A stretch of 64,000 nt of DNA, from assembly GCF_001704415.2 (NCBI RefSeq), contig NC_030811.1:59819591-59883590 (forward strand), in the 5' to 3' direction. The notes beneath the pieces were generated by a model. That model ran no database searches, had not been told where the DNA came from, and saw nothing but the letters and a program-made list of their open reading frames with translations. This document shows, piece by piece, positions 32,441 through 42,984 of this stretch; positions within the stretch are counted from its first letter, which is position 1, and each line of letters begins with the position of its first letter. This stretch comes from Capra hircus. Lineage: Eukaryota > Chordata > Mammalia > Artiodactyla > Bovidae. The translations under genes and the position numbers were made by a program.

Positions 32441-32937
32441 AGGGCTGCACTGTGTCCCAGTAGGTAGAGGAATGAGTAGTATTAATGGCTACAGGGAAAA
32501 TACATCTGCTGTCCAAGTGGCCACCTACCCTCCTGCTTTGCTGTGAAGATAAAGGGTTGTCAGGACAGAAAAGTGGAATTCTCCCAGTCACTTCATTATG
32601 GTTGAAGCCTTAAAGCCACCCCTGGCTAAAACCAAAATGGCATTTGATGCAACAACCTTTATGCGTGTGTGTGTTGTGTGTGTGCATGTATGTGTGTGTG
32701 CATACAGGTGGGTTTGTGTTGGTCTGTAACTTCTAAAGGAAGATACCGATAGTGAGGATAGGGGTGGGGTGGTTTTCCATAAATTCCTATCCTTTCTTTC
32801 TGAAACCATCAAGACTCTATTTGTCACTGAGAACAGCCTTCTCTTCTACCTCACTAATCATCCTCTTCAGTATCTTTTGTGAGTTTGTGTTCATCTGCAT
32901 GTCACTTAGATGCAGTTACAGGTGTAGAAAGTGAACT
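32441..32937. other. Unique DNA with TG microsatellite
   Basis: Holds the (TG)n tract at 32657-32706, interrupted by ATG and CATG units. No gene. Confidence 0.45.
32657..32706. repeat. Interrupted (TG)n microsatellite
   Basis: GTGTGTGTGTTGTGTGTGTG runs broken by CATGTA and CATACA units. Interruptions usually lower slippage. Confidence 0.9.
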
Positions 32938-33207
32938 GATGGTTCCCAGGGTGTAAAAGGCGGGAGGGACAAACTAGAAGATTGGGATTGACAGATAAAC
33001 ACTGCTATATATGAAACAGATAACTAATAAGGGTCTACTGGACAGCACAGGGAACTCTACTCAATATTCTGTAATGATCTATATGGGAAAAGCATCGAAA
33101 AAGACTGGATATATGTACATGGGTAACTGATTCACTTTGCTGTACACTTGAAACTAACAGAACATTGCAAATCAACTATACTGTAACAGTAATTAAAATA
33201 GAAAATA
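32938..33207 (+). mobile_element. Artiodactyl L1 3' UTR and tail
   Basis: Forward L1 3' UTR: 'GATGGTTCCCAGGGTGTAAA', 'AGATTGGGATTGACAGATAA', 'GACAGCACAGGGAACTCTAC', 'CTGATTCACTTTGCTGTACA' and 'AACATTGCAAATCAACTATA', then an A-rich tail with AATAAA. No ORF2 part, so strongly 5'-truncated. Confidence 0.9.
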
Positions 33208-33234
33208 AATGCAGGTGCACAGTCCTGGAGCCTC

Positions 33235-34020
33235 TTACTCTTCTCGCTCTCCACCTTCTCCCTCGGTCTCCTTTATTCAAACGATTCACAGTTCTATCTC
33301 ATGCTTATGAAACCAATTTTGTATCTCCAGCTAATCCCACTCACCTTTGCTCATCAGTCGCTCTAGCTCTGCACAGGGCATGACTTCCATGTGTATGCAC
33401 ACAAATCCCTTCTCATCTAGATCAGAAACTGAACTCACTCTCCCCCAAATCCTGGTTTGCTGTTATCCCCATAATTCTCTACCTTGGTTGGAGGTTCCAA
33501 TATCCACCAGAAATCATATTCAACGTCTCACTTGCCAACTCACTCTCAATTACAATCAACAAACCACCCAGCTCTGTTGATTTCATAGCCTAAACATTGA
33601 TTGATTCCATTTCCATTTTGGCCTGTACCTTGATTCAGTCTTGTATTATGTCCTCCTTGGATTAGCAACCACCTCCTAAACCTCCTAAACTGGTCTCTCT
33701 TCTAGTCATCTGGGACTTTTCAATCCAGAAAGTTTTCTTTCTAAAGCACAAAGACCACAATGTCTACTTGGCTTAATATATTTCTGCAGTCTTCCAAAAC
33801 CCTGGGACAAAGCCTGAATCCCACAGCAGGTTGTACAAGGCCCTTCAACCAGCTGACTCAGCTCACCTCTACAGCTGTATTTCTTGATGCTTTCCTGCTC
33901 ACACACGGATCAGTGATCTGGAAGCATCCACAGTGGAGCAACCACACTCCTCTTCCTGGAATATCCCACAAGCACCTCTGCCCCCAGGATTCTCTCCTCC
34001 TTCAGGATGTAGCCTGAGGA
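33235..34020 (+). mobile_element. L2 LINE, long fragment
   Basis: About 0.8 kb that follows plus-strand L2 in order: 'ACCTTCTCCCTCGGTCTCC', 'ACCAATTTTGTATCTCCAGC', 'CTGAACTCACTCTCCCCCAA', 'AATATCCACCAGAAATCATA', 'CTAAACTGGTCTCTCTTCTAG', 'TTCTTTCTAAAGCACAAAG' and 'TGGAATATCCCACAAGCACC'. Frames inside are broken. L2 is an extinct CR1-like LINE. Confidence 0.8.
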
Positions 34021-35699
34021 TATCAACTAAATCAACTATGTTCATGAAAGAATTCATGAAGGTAGGGCTCAACTGACAGAAGATGAGCGAACACTTGTTT
34101 GTGAAAAACAGCCAAGTGGAGGATTAAGTGTTCTTTTGATTTAATTTTCCCAGCCTCTGTGACAGTTCGTAGCATGCAGTAGATGTTCCAGAAATGCAGA
34201 CTGAATAGAGAAGAGGTAAAAAGTGGTGAATAACATAACTAGAATGAGTAGGATCTTGATTTTTATATGGAATTTATCTTACAGCAGCTTATAAGCACTC
34301 TAAAGGACATTTTGCCTTTAAAATTGTCTGGTGAGATAAATGGGGGAGAGAGAGAGAGGGATGTTCTTCTGTGCACTGATGGGGAAGGTAAGGGAAACTA
34401 AGGCAGTCTGTGGGATCCAAGTGCACATAACTTTGTGCAGAAGAAGCTGGACTCCTTTGGCTAAACTCTGGAGCAAGAAGACGATTTGTCATCTGGCTAG
34501 TAAGTCAGCCAGGTATAGGAACTCTGCATACATTATCATTTTATCCTTACAAGGTTCTACAACATAGATGAGAAATACAGAATTTTCATTATGGCCAGCT
34601 AGATGCTCCGTAAATGGGCTGGGCTTACTCAACTGCTCACCTTCTCGGGTTCTGGCTTCTTGGTCCCAAGCTCTCTGTTCCCCCCGTGCTTCGTTACATC
34701 TCCTTTTCATCCCTCCTGTCTATCTTACCACTTTTTCAGAGTTTAATTTTAGAAGATGAAACCACTGGCATTTCCCAAATGAACACAGTTTGAGCAACAA
34801 AATGCTACGCATGGTGTCCAAACAATGAGGTACATGGCTGATGGGAAGTGATTGACTCCTGACTGGCTGGACTGGCTGACAGGCCCATCATTCACAGATG
34901 TGAGAGAGGAGGCGACATTTCCTTTAGCCTCATGAGTGAGACTCAGGAACTGAGCAGTCCACAGGCAGCTTTTTATGTAACCAGCCCACCATCTCTGCAG
35001 GAGACATGAGGAGTTAAAACATCTGTTTTCCTTCCTCTTCCCTCCTGCAGTTCACTTTTCATGGTGGGTGACTGGGCAAAGGGTCACTCACCAGAAGGTC
35101 CCAGGTTTCTCAAATTTCCTCCTTTGCCCCTAGCCACTCCTATCTTTTGTCTTTTGGTCCAACCTCCCCTGGATTTGGGTTCAACCTCCCCTGGATTCCA
35201 GGGCCGGCTGTGCTTCCTGGCTCCAGGCAGTTTACCTCTTTCTCTCTACCTTTTTGCTCATTCCTAAGGGGACGGTAACAAGTGTGCACCTCTCAGCAAG
35301 GCTGGGGACGGACTCAGTCCTTCTTTAGTAGCAACACTGATCTACACAGAGATATAGCCATTTAGGTATTCCTCAAACCTTTGTGCACACAAGACACGGT
35401 GCCTTAGGGACAGAGTCCTTATGGGGATGAGCTCAGGGCGTCCTCTGTCAAGGTTCTGGGATAGACTGAAGATATAGCCCGAGAGTTAAGCTGAGGATAG
35501 GCTCCAGGAAGCTGTTACAGTGGGATGTGTGCCCAAACAGTTGGGAGCAGGGGGCTGAGATAAAGGCCAGGAGGGTATGCTTACCTATTGGCCCTGCAGA
35601 GCAGTAGATGACACCTCTATTCCCCTGTCACTCAAGGCAGAAATGGAGGAGGCAATTGTGACCCCTCCCACCTCTGTAACTTCTCTCTACTCATAGCGG
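34021..35699. other. Unique DNA, no gene
   Basis: Mostly unrecognised. A weak reversed MIR patch lies at 34520-34590. A direct 15-bp repeat AACCTCCCCTGGATT with 22-bp period lies at 35161-35197. Frames of 63-75 codons match nothing. Confidence 0.45.
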
Positions 35700-36720
35700 G
35701 ACCATCGGCTTCTCTCTAAAATATATCTTGGAATCACTTTCTTACCTCTATGCCCTACTGCCTTGGTCCAGGCCACCATCACCTACTGCCTGGACCACTG
35801 CATCAGTCTCCTCACTGGTCTTCCTACTTCCACTCTTAAGCTGCCCCTATCTATTCTGGGTTCAGCAATGGAGATCATCTTAAAAGTAATTCAGATCTCA
35901 TGTAAACATATATCTCTGCTATATCTATAGCTGATTCACTTTGGTGTACAGTAGAAACTAACACAACATCATAAAGCAATTATACTCCAGTAATAAAGTA
36001 AAAAAAATATATTAAAAATGTGCAGGGGCAAACTTCAAATTAAAAACAAGTAATTCAGGTGAGTGCATCACGTTGCTTAACATGCCTCAGTGGTTTCTCA
36101 CATTGCCTAGACTGAAGTCCAACCCCCTCACCCTGGTCTACAAGAATCTGCATGATTTGATCCCTGCCCAAATCACCAACATCATCTGCTGTCACTTTCC
36201 CCCTCATTCTGCTCTGGCTAAAGTAGTCTTGATATCACTTCCTTGAACAAACCAAGCTCTTAAACCAAGCTCTTTTCTGTCTCGGGTCTTCTGTACCCCC
36301 TGCCTGGAATGTACTCTCCTCCACACACTTTCACATAACTGCTTTGGTAAATACAGACTGCACCAGAGGTCAGGGATTCAGTCGAAGGGCCTGCCTCTCT
36401 AACAGGCTGTAGGTGAAACTGATGGTGCTGGTCCAGGGACCACAGCTCTCTCTGACCACACTGTCCAAAAGAAGGTTTCCCCTACCCCTGGTAGATTCTG
36501 TCTATGCCCCTTTTTGGTGTACTTCATAGTACTTTTTACATTTGAGACCATTCTGCCTTGTTTATTCTTGTGTTGCCTTTGCTTGTCTCCCCTTCTAGAC
36601 TGTAAGCTCCATGGAAGCAGAACCATGTCTCCTTGGCTCAGCATTGTGTCCCCAGTGACTGGTGCAAGGCCTGGCAGATAGTAGGTGCTCAATAAATACT
36701 TGTTCAAGGAAAAACAACAC
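35700..36720 (+). mobile_element. L2 LINE 3' end, interrupted
   Basis: Plus-strand L2 from 'CAGGCCACCATCACCTACTG' and 'CTGGACCACTGCATCAGTCTC' through 'CCTAGACTGAAGTCCAACCC', 'TACAAGAATCTGCATGATTTG' and 'CTGCCTGGAATGTACTCTCC' to its true 3' end 'GACTGTAAGCTCCATGGAAG', 'GTAGGTGCTCAATAAATACTTG'. An L1 tail is inserted at 35895-36047. A 13-bp tandem duplication (AAACCAAGCTCTT) lies near 36250-36274. Confidence 0.88.
35884..36058 (+). mobile_element. L1 3' tail inside L2, with TSD
   Basis: A 153-bp insert: 'CTATAGCTGATTCACTTTGG', 'AGAAACTAACACAACATCAT' and 'AAAGCAATTATACTCCAGTA' are the L1 3' end, followed by an A-rich tail. It is bracketed by a perfect 11-bp TSD AAGTAATTCAG (35884-35894, 36048-36058) cut out of L2 sequence. 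About 30 bp of non-L1 text (36020-36047) lies between the first A-run and the TSD. Confidence 0.93.
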
Positions 36721-37480
36721 AAAGGGGGATATAAAGGCCAGAGCAAGAGACTCTGAACTCAAAGACCTCTACATGAAATTAGCAAGGAGATTGCAGCAGG
36801 AGCTGGTTGGGAACCAGAGAGGAGGGTCTGGGTACCAGCAGGATGTCCCCAGGCAAGGGCCAGTGACTGCTGAACAGGTGTGTCCCTATGGCAAACCCAC
36901 TGCACACAGATGCTCAGCGTCAGGTGGAGGCCCATCTCCATCCCTGGGGGCTGCTGGGCTCAAAGCAGAACATGGATCTTGAGAAGAACCTCCCAGAGGA
37001 TCCAGGTAGATTTTAAAGGAAATCAGTCCAAGAGGCCATCAAAGGCCCTTTAATTAAATGTTCTGCTTGGTAACCTCAGTGATTGTTCCCTGTCCCTGCG
37101 GGGTCAAACACGGCACCTGGCCATGGGGGGTGAGAGAGACATGGAGTTGGCCCTGGAAGCTTCGGTGGCATTTTAATGAATGCTACAGAGAACGAGAAGG
37201 GTAGGCAGACAAAAGCCGTGAAAGATGACACTAATGAGTCTTATCTAGCTATCTGGATTTACGTGATGAATGCCCAGCACAGAGGAAATGTTTGGTTAAT
37301 AAGAGAGCCTCTCTGTATCATCACTCTCACCTTAGAGTCTCCAGGTAAACGGGTGGTTGTAAAGGGGCTGACTTGCTTTCAAGCAAGGTTCAAAGAAAAA
37401 AACAATCACTCTAGACTCAGTTATAAAAATGAGTGGAGGGAAAGTGGGAATTGTAATGGTGCTTTTGGAAAATAAAAGGA
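36721..37480. other. Unique DNA, no gene recognised
   Basis: GC-richer 36780-37160. A 106-codon plus frame at 36662-36982 starts inside the L2 end and continues into unique DNA (KDLYMKLARRLQQELVGNQR near 36750-36810); no family recognised. The part 37020-37330 is repeat-free with a TTTAATTAAA palindrome near 37049 and is a weak conserved-element candidate. Confidence 0.45.
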
Positions 37481-38287
37481 AAAAAAAAGTCTTAACACGC
37501 TCTTTCCTATCACAGAGAATCTCAAGAGAGGTCTACTTACATAAGAGAGGTTCTACTGGCATGTGAATGGATGGGGAGGGAAAAGTACAGACATCAAAGA
37601 AGACGGGGGTTCTTTCTGCCCTTGGAGAAGACAAATCTCTTCATTACCCCCAAAGCACTGATCACGGGACCCAAAGGAAGGTGATAGGACTCTTATGACA
37701 TTTCAGTACCATGAGGTCAGGGGTCGAATGGTGGAAGATAGGTACTGCTCTCTTCATATAAACATGAACATCACACACAAACCCCAAATTAGTTGTGCAA
37801 ATATTTTTTAGGTCTGCAGTTAATGTCTGAAAATCCCAACTGTGACAATCTGTTAGATATATTTATGACATAAGTACGCTAAACTCAATGTAATTAAGTT
37901 AGAATAGATAGCAATATTTTAAAATGTGATCCTCAATGCAATCATCTACAAAAAAAAACAGTTAAAAATTTTAGTGCACATCTTTATAGAACTTTTCATA
38001 AGAATAGGTTTAGTATAATATTGTACATATTGTTTTTAAAACCTTTTCTATATAACAACATAAACATCTTTTCTATATAAAATCTATGCCAACGCATCAA
38101 CATCTTTAAGGAAAACAGTTTTCTATTTACTTTTTTCCTATTGCTGAACATGTAGGTGGTTTCCAATTTAACCTGTATTGAATGTACCCACAGAAGAGTT
38201 TGGCATGTTATGGGGATGTGTGTTAACATGTTGCTGAATGAATGACTGGATTTTACCTTTCCTTGCTCCAGACCTGGGGAACAGTAT
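37481..38287. other. AT-rich unique DNA, no gene
   Basis: No recognised repeat. An 'ACATCTTTTCTATATAA' phrase occurs twice near 38040-38080. Confidence 0.45.
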
Positions 38288-38288
38288 A

Positions 38289-38319
<31 letters not shown>

Positions 38320-38342
38320 TGTGTGTGTGTACGTGTGCGTGT
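38288..38342. repeat. (TG)n microsatellite
   Basis: About 55 bp of TG repeats, with single TATG, TACG and TGCG interruptions. The longest uninterrupted run is at 38289-38312. It creates low-complexity frames on both strands. Confidence 0.97.
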
Positions 38343-38589
38343 TGGTCATCTCAAGGGTAATTTTGGAAAAAGGAGAAGTAAATGTTTCAATCCAAAGTTA
38401 CTATCTTTATTCAGAAGCTAATAGACCTGTACTGAAAATTTTAATGCTCTGGACTCGATGCCTAAAACTTGGATACTTGCTCTGAGTCTCAGGCAGGCTT
38501 TCCAAAAACACTGCTGTTGCTCATAAGTGCGTAAACACACAAGTTGCTGGAAGGCAAGAGAAGCCCATGTGCAGGCTTACACAGAGCAT
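38343..38589. other. Short unique stretch
   Basis: Nothing recognised. Confidence 0.4.
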
Positions 38590-38755
38590 TAAGCCATCTC
38601 CCCTCATCTTCATAGCAGTGCTGCAAGCTAGGTGTGTCGACCTCCTTTACAGTTGAGAAGTGGAAACTAGGAAAGTAAAGGAATTGCTGGAGGTCACACA
38701 GCCACCAAAGTATCAGGGTTAAAGTTCAGACTAAGTGCTCAGAGCCCCTTCTACT
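38590..38755 (-). mobile_element. MIR SINE
   Basis: Reversed MIR: 'CATCTTCATAGCAGTGCTGC', 'CCTCCTTTACAGTTGAGAAG', 'AATTGCTGGAGGTCACACAGC' and 'GTTAAAGTTCAGACTAAGTGC'. Confidence 0.8.
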
Positions 38756-38971
38756 GATGGCAAATGCCCCTGGGCAAGGCTGACGAGAAGCAAGGGGAAG
38801 GACAGGCATCTCTGGAAGGCAGTCCAGGGATCGTTGGACTGACAAATGAAGGATGAAGATGATGGGCAAGGGCCAAGAGGGCCCAGGTGCAGGAGTCTGT
38901 GCTCAGTAGCAGGTAGAGTTTTTGGTCCTCCACCCCAAACACCATCACAGAACTTCAAAAAAGTAGTGCCA

Positions 38972-39182
38972 GCATGCATGCTTAGTCCCTTCAGTCGTGT
39001 CTGACTCTTTGCGACCCCGTGGACTGTAGCCCTCCAGGCTCCTCTGTCCATGGCATTCTCCAGGCAAGAATACTGGCGTGGGTTGCCATGCCCTCCTGCA
39101 GAGCATCTTCCCAACCCTGAGATCCAATCTATGTCTCCTGCATTGCAAGCGGATGCTTTACCTGCTGAGCCACCTGGGAAGT
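38972..39182 (-). mobile_element. Bov-tA SINE
   Basis: Full reversed Bov-tA: 'CCTTCAGTCGTGTCTGACTC', 'CCGTGGACTGTAGCCCTCC', 'GGCGTGGGTTGCCATGCCCT', 'CTCCTGCATTGCAAGCGGAT' and 'TTACCTGCTGAGCCACCTGG'. Flanks AAAAGTAGTGCC and AAAAGTGGTACC may be a decayed TSD. Confidence 0.93.
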
Positions 39183-39449
39183 GCCCCCCACACCCCCCAA
39201 AAGTGGTACCTTCTTATTTTGGCCTAAGGCAGTGAGGCAAACTTCAGGTATGGCACGTGGTCAAAATGAACCTCAGACCTCCACAAAGAGTATGCGCACT
39301 TTCTCTTAGAAGATAAGAATCCAAGGTTCTGTTAACAGGCAGGCACTTTCTGGCCTGATATTGCTAAGTGCATGTATTTTTTCAGCTCTTTTGAAACTGT
39401 TTTTCTAAAAATGGTTTCCTTGAACCACCTTCCATAGGGCATTTGTTTG
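39183..39449. other. Unique spacer
   Basis: Nothing recognised. Confidence 0.4.
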
Positions 39450-39600
39450 TTTGTTTTTTTAAGGCAGATTCTTAAACCGTATCCCTATTAAATCCTACTG
39501 AATCAGAAATTTTGCAGGTGGTTTCCAAGATTTGGCATTTTTACAAGTATACCAGGTGAGAAATGTTTCTAGGTACTAAAATTTGAGAGTCATTCTCTAA
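39450..39600 (+). mobile_element. MER5-like hAT element
   Basis: A MER5A/B-like nonautonomous transposon: 'AAGGCAGATTCTTAAACCG', 'ATCCTACTGAATCAGAAATTT', 'CAGGTGGTTTCCAAGATTTGG' and an end resembling AAATTTGAGAGTCATTC. Confidence 0.65.
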
Positions 39601-40124
39601 ATTCATTGTACAATTTCTGACTTTGGGGTCTTAACAAGACAAAGTTTATAACTGAAAGATTAGAGTCAGTATCAGCTGTCATGTCTATCATGCTTTAAGG
39701 CATGAAAAGGCTTTCATGTTACCTCATATATGGTCTCTGTGTAGTTCCGCTTACACAGAGGAAGAAACAAATGCCAGGAGATCATGTGACTTTTGGGCTC
39801 ACGGCTCCTAACTGCTCACAATAGGAAGTAAACCCTCTTCTCTAGGTGCAAATCCTCTGCTTCTTTTTTTGCATCCTCTCATCTCTCTTAATTCTCACCA
39901 GTATACCGCTTGGTCTCATTCCTCAAAGATGGAGAATCCACTTTTAAGAGCAAATTCTCCAAGTAAAAGCACCTGGAAAAGCAACATGCTGAGCCGGTAT
40001 CTTCTTTTATGAAAACACTTCATGATGTCTTGGAAGCATGTATATATCTTTTTGCTCCCCTTAAATTCATCAAACCTGCCATGCAAAGGATACCAATTAG
40101 AGTTGTGATATCTGTCTGCCCCTT
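39601..40124. other. Mostly unique; weak reversed MIR
   Basis: A reversed MIR is suggested at 39720-39860 ('CTTACACAGAGGAAGAAACAA', 'GGAGATCATGTGACTTTTGG') at low confidence. The rest is unrecognised. Confidence 0.4.
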
Positions 40125-40530
40125 GTTGCCTCCTCGGGGTCCCAAAGGCTACCCTATTCATGCCTCTAGCCCTCTACTCAGGTTGTTGCTTCCGCTTTGA
40201 ATTCTCTCTCGCATGACCTCCATCCCATTCCTATGGATGTGGCAAATTCGGAATCATCTTCCAAAGTCCAATCCAAGTATCTTCTGCTCTTCGTAGGTTC
40301 TCAGCTGCCCCTGCCCCATCCCTTATCCACTTTCTTTTTACCTCCAAGAGGATTAACTGTTTTCACATCCTCTACTTAAGTCTAATGGAATTCAACAGGG
40401 CAGTTGGTTTATGTCCGTCTCTACTGCTAGACCACTTGATGCTTGAGACAGATCCTTTTTTCATTTTTATGTCTCTCTCTCTCTCAGACAGTACTTGATG
40501 CACAAATAGATGCCTGATTCAAATTTATCT
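40125..40530 (+). mobile_element. L2 LINE 3' region (diverged)
   Basis: Plus-strand L2: 'TTGCTTCCGCTTTGAATTC', 'ATGACCTCCATCCCATTCC', 'CATCTTCCAAAGTCCAATCC', 'CTGCTAGACCACTTGATGCTT' and 'CAGTACTTGATGCACAAATAG' lie in consensus order. A (CT)n patch is at 40480-40495. Confidence 0.6.
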
Positions 40531-41489
40531 CTCGATATTTGCTCCCTTTTTCAAAACCTTCTTTTGTCTAGGATGTCCTTAAGGCTATAAACATTTTGAT
40601 TCAGGAACAAGTCAGAACAAAAATCAATAATTCTCTCCAAATTCTGCATTTTTTTCGTCTCTTTTTTGAAAGAAAACAATGAAGTCAGAAATTTTCCAAA
40701 CAAGGCCTTGGTCTCTTCTGTATCCAAGATGTAATTTTAGATCCAAATGCCATCAGATCAATCCATGTATTAATGCTCGTAAAGAACAATTCTGAAATTG
40801 GCTAGGTTGCTTACAAAAAAAAGGTCAGTTTATCCAACAAGTTTTGTTTTACAGCTTGAAAATGCACTGAGGTATACAAGAAAATGAGTTTGACTTTGAG
40901 ACTACCAAGTGAGGCCATCTCGCGACAGCCTGTAGAGACAAGGCTTTTTAGCAGTTGTTGGAAAGACTATTATCAGAAATGTTGTGCTTACATACAAATG
41001 ATTAGCCTACATAAACCCATCAGTTGGGAAATTTTTCAAAACAAATAATGGGTGGTCTATAGGTTTGATTATAGGGCAGAAAAAAAAATAACAAGAAATG
41101 ATTAACTGAAGTGAGTCTCCACTGTCCTTTCACATCAGCTACTTCTCTGGTAGTCTGAGTTTCCCAAGTCCAAAATGTCTAGTGGTGTGCAGAGGAAAAT
41201 ATAATTTCCAAGTTATGTTCTAAGTAATGTTGTCAATTTCCCACCAACTATGTTCACCCCAAGAGATAGCCAAAGCTATTTAAATGCTATCAGCCTTGTT
41301 TCTGTGGAAAGGATGACACCAATTCTTTTCCAACGTAAATTTGAAGTATACTCCGTCAAAACAGTACTTGTTAAAGCATTCAACTAACCTAGTAATTCTG
41401 AAATACATTCGGGCAAAGACCCCAGATATCACTGGATGGTGATTTTCTAATCTAGAGAAGATAATGGACAACTGAAGGAATACGATTTC
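40531..41489. other. AT-rich unique DNA, no gene
   Basis: No repeat or gene recognised. Confidence 0.45.
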
Positions 41490-42446
41490 TGGAAACCTTG
41501 AGGTTGCTCTTGACAGGTGGGAGGCAAAACCCTAGAGCTCCCCAGCCCCTGTCAGACCACGGTCCTTGGCATCCAAGGAGCCTTCCAAGTGCTCCCGGTT
41601 TCTGGTGCAATTTCTGCTCTTCCTCCTCCAACCGTTCCCACCTCCTCATGAGAACCACCAATGAGACCAGTCCCAGCAAGAAACTACTGTCAGTACTGAG
41701 TAGCCCACTCTCTCTGAGACGCCACTCGAATCAGACTGCCACACCTCTCATTCCTCTGTGTCTCAGTCAAGACTCCAGCTCACTCCCCATCACCCAGACT
41801 CTCACAGATCTGCATTCCCAAAGGTTCTTTGTATTCCCTACTTTGCCTGAAGCTCTGGTCACCCCCTCCTATTAGCTTCAAACCTTTCCAGTGTGCCCTC
41901 TGAAACCCAAGGTCTGTCATCAGTAAATTCCCCTGTGTCTTCTGAAAGCATTTGTTTCTCTTTCTTGCCCTGATGGAAATCTGGATGACTTTCTAGGAGA
42001 CTGTTTCTCTTCTGTAGGCTCCTCCAGTTCTTCCTTCTACCTCTTGGTACTACTGGTCTTGGAGACTGGATAAGTTGTCCTTTTTTGCTCTTCCTGGCTG
42101 CATCCAGACCACTGTCCTTTCTACTCCTTAACCCTTGTCCAGTTCCTTTGAGATCCCATCAGATTATACTACTCACTAGCCCTCCTTGTGTTATTTACTC
42201 TCCTCCCCATCATGCCCACAATTTATTAAAGATTTTCTTACCCTCTTCCCCATTGCCATCGTTCTGTTACTATTCTTAGTAATTCCAATGTCCTCACAGA
42301 GGATCCATCCAGCATCTAGCTTCTTAGTTCCATGGCCTCCTCAACCAATGATCTTGTCCATTATACATTCCAAAGTCACTCTTTGCTGTGATTGTATCCT
42401 AAACATTGTCATTGCTGATACAGAACATGAGCCAAAGCTTCAAGTT
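41490..42446 (+). other. Pyrimidine-rich tract, possibly upstream L2
   Basis: Text resembles upstream parts of L2 (for example 'CTCCTCCAGTTCTTCCTTCT', 'ACCTCTTGGTACTACTGG', 'CAAGTTGACAACTACT'), but colinearity is weaker than in the downstream L2. A 125-codon plus frame at 41498-41875 is serine/proline-rich owing to pyrimidine bias, with no family match. Confidence 0.4.
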
Positions 42447-42535
42447 GACAACTACTATCGCAATTCATGGGGTCGCAAAGAGTTGGACACGACTGAGCCA
42501 CTGAACTGAACTGAACTGAACTGATCTCATCTTTA
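42447..42535 (+). mobile_element. BovB 3'-terminal fragment
   Basis: Only the last ~65 bp of BovB: 'ATTCATGGGGTCGCAAAGAG', 'TTGGACACGACTGAGCCACT' and the (CTGAA)n tail to 42523. Flanks ACAACTACT and ACAACTCACT may be the TSD. Confidence 0.88.
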
Positions 42536-42984
42536 CAACTCACTCTTGCTAATATGCCCATTCTGAACATTCTCTGAACTTACTGTGGCTTCTGACATTA
42601 TCATCATTTCCTTCCTTATTCATGCCTTCACTTTTTTACATCATTTATATTCTGTTATAATTATAATCACTCCCTTACATTTGCTTCCAAATACCCAGCA
42701 CCTCTGCCCTCCATCATACTTGCCCAGCAAACCACCGATCTTCCTTAAATCCTCTTCTCTGCTCTGCCCTTCTGCGGAGCTGGGTGGCTGAAGGAAAGCA
42801 TACAGTGGCGCAGTCTGGTGTCATTTAAATCTATGACTGTGGCTAACAAGGGAGTTCTTAGTTCTGTTGGCAGTCCTACTGTGCTTCCCCAGTTGATCCA
42901 CTCTTCACAGCTTCATTCTACTCGCAAACCTCCAGGGCCCCACCCCTTCCTTCTTAGTTTTCATCAGGTAACTGATTCTCATTT
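42536..42984. other. Pyrimidine-rich DNA, unassigned
   Basis: May continue an old LINE, but no confident match. No gene. Confidence 0.4.

Noticed and set aside
36662..36982. 106-codon plus frame as an exon
   Set aside because: It begins inside the L2 3' end and no family or splice boundary is recognisable.
38731..39114. 127-codon minus frame
   Set aside because: Half is Bov-tA translation, the rest runs through a MIR and unique DNA with no domain.
41498..41875. 125-codon serine/proline-rich plus frame as a gene
   Set aside because: Low stop density follows from the pyrimidine-rich strand, possibly an old LINE; there is no start context or family match.
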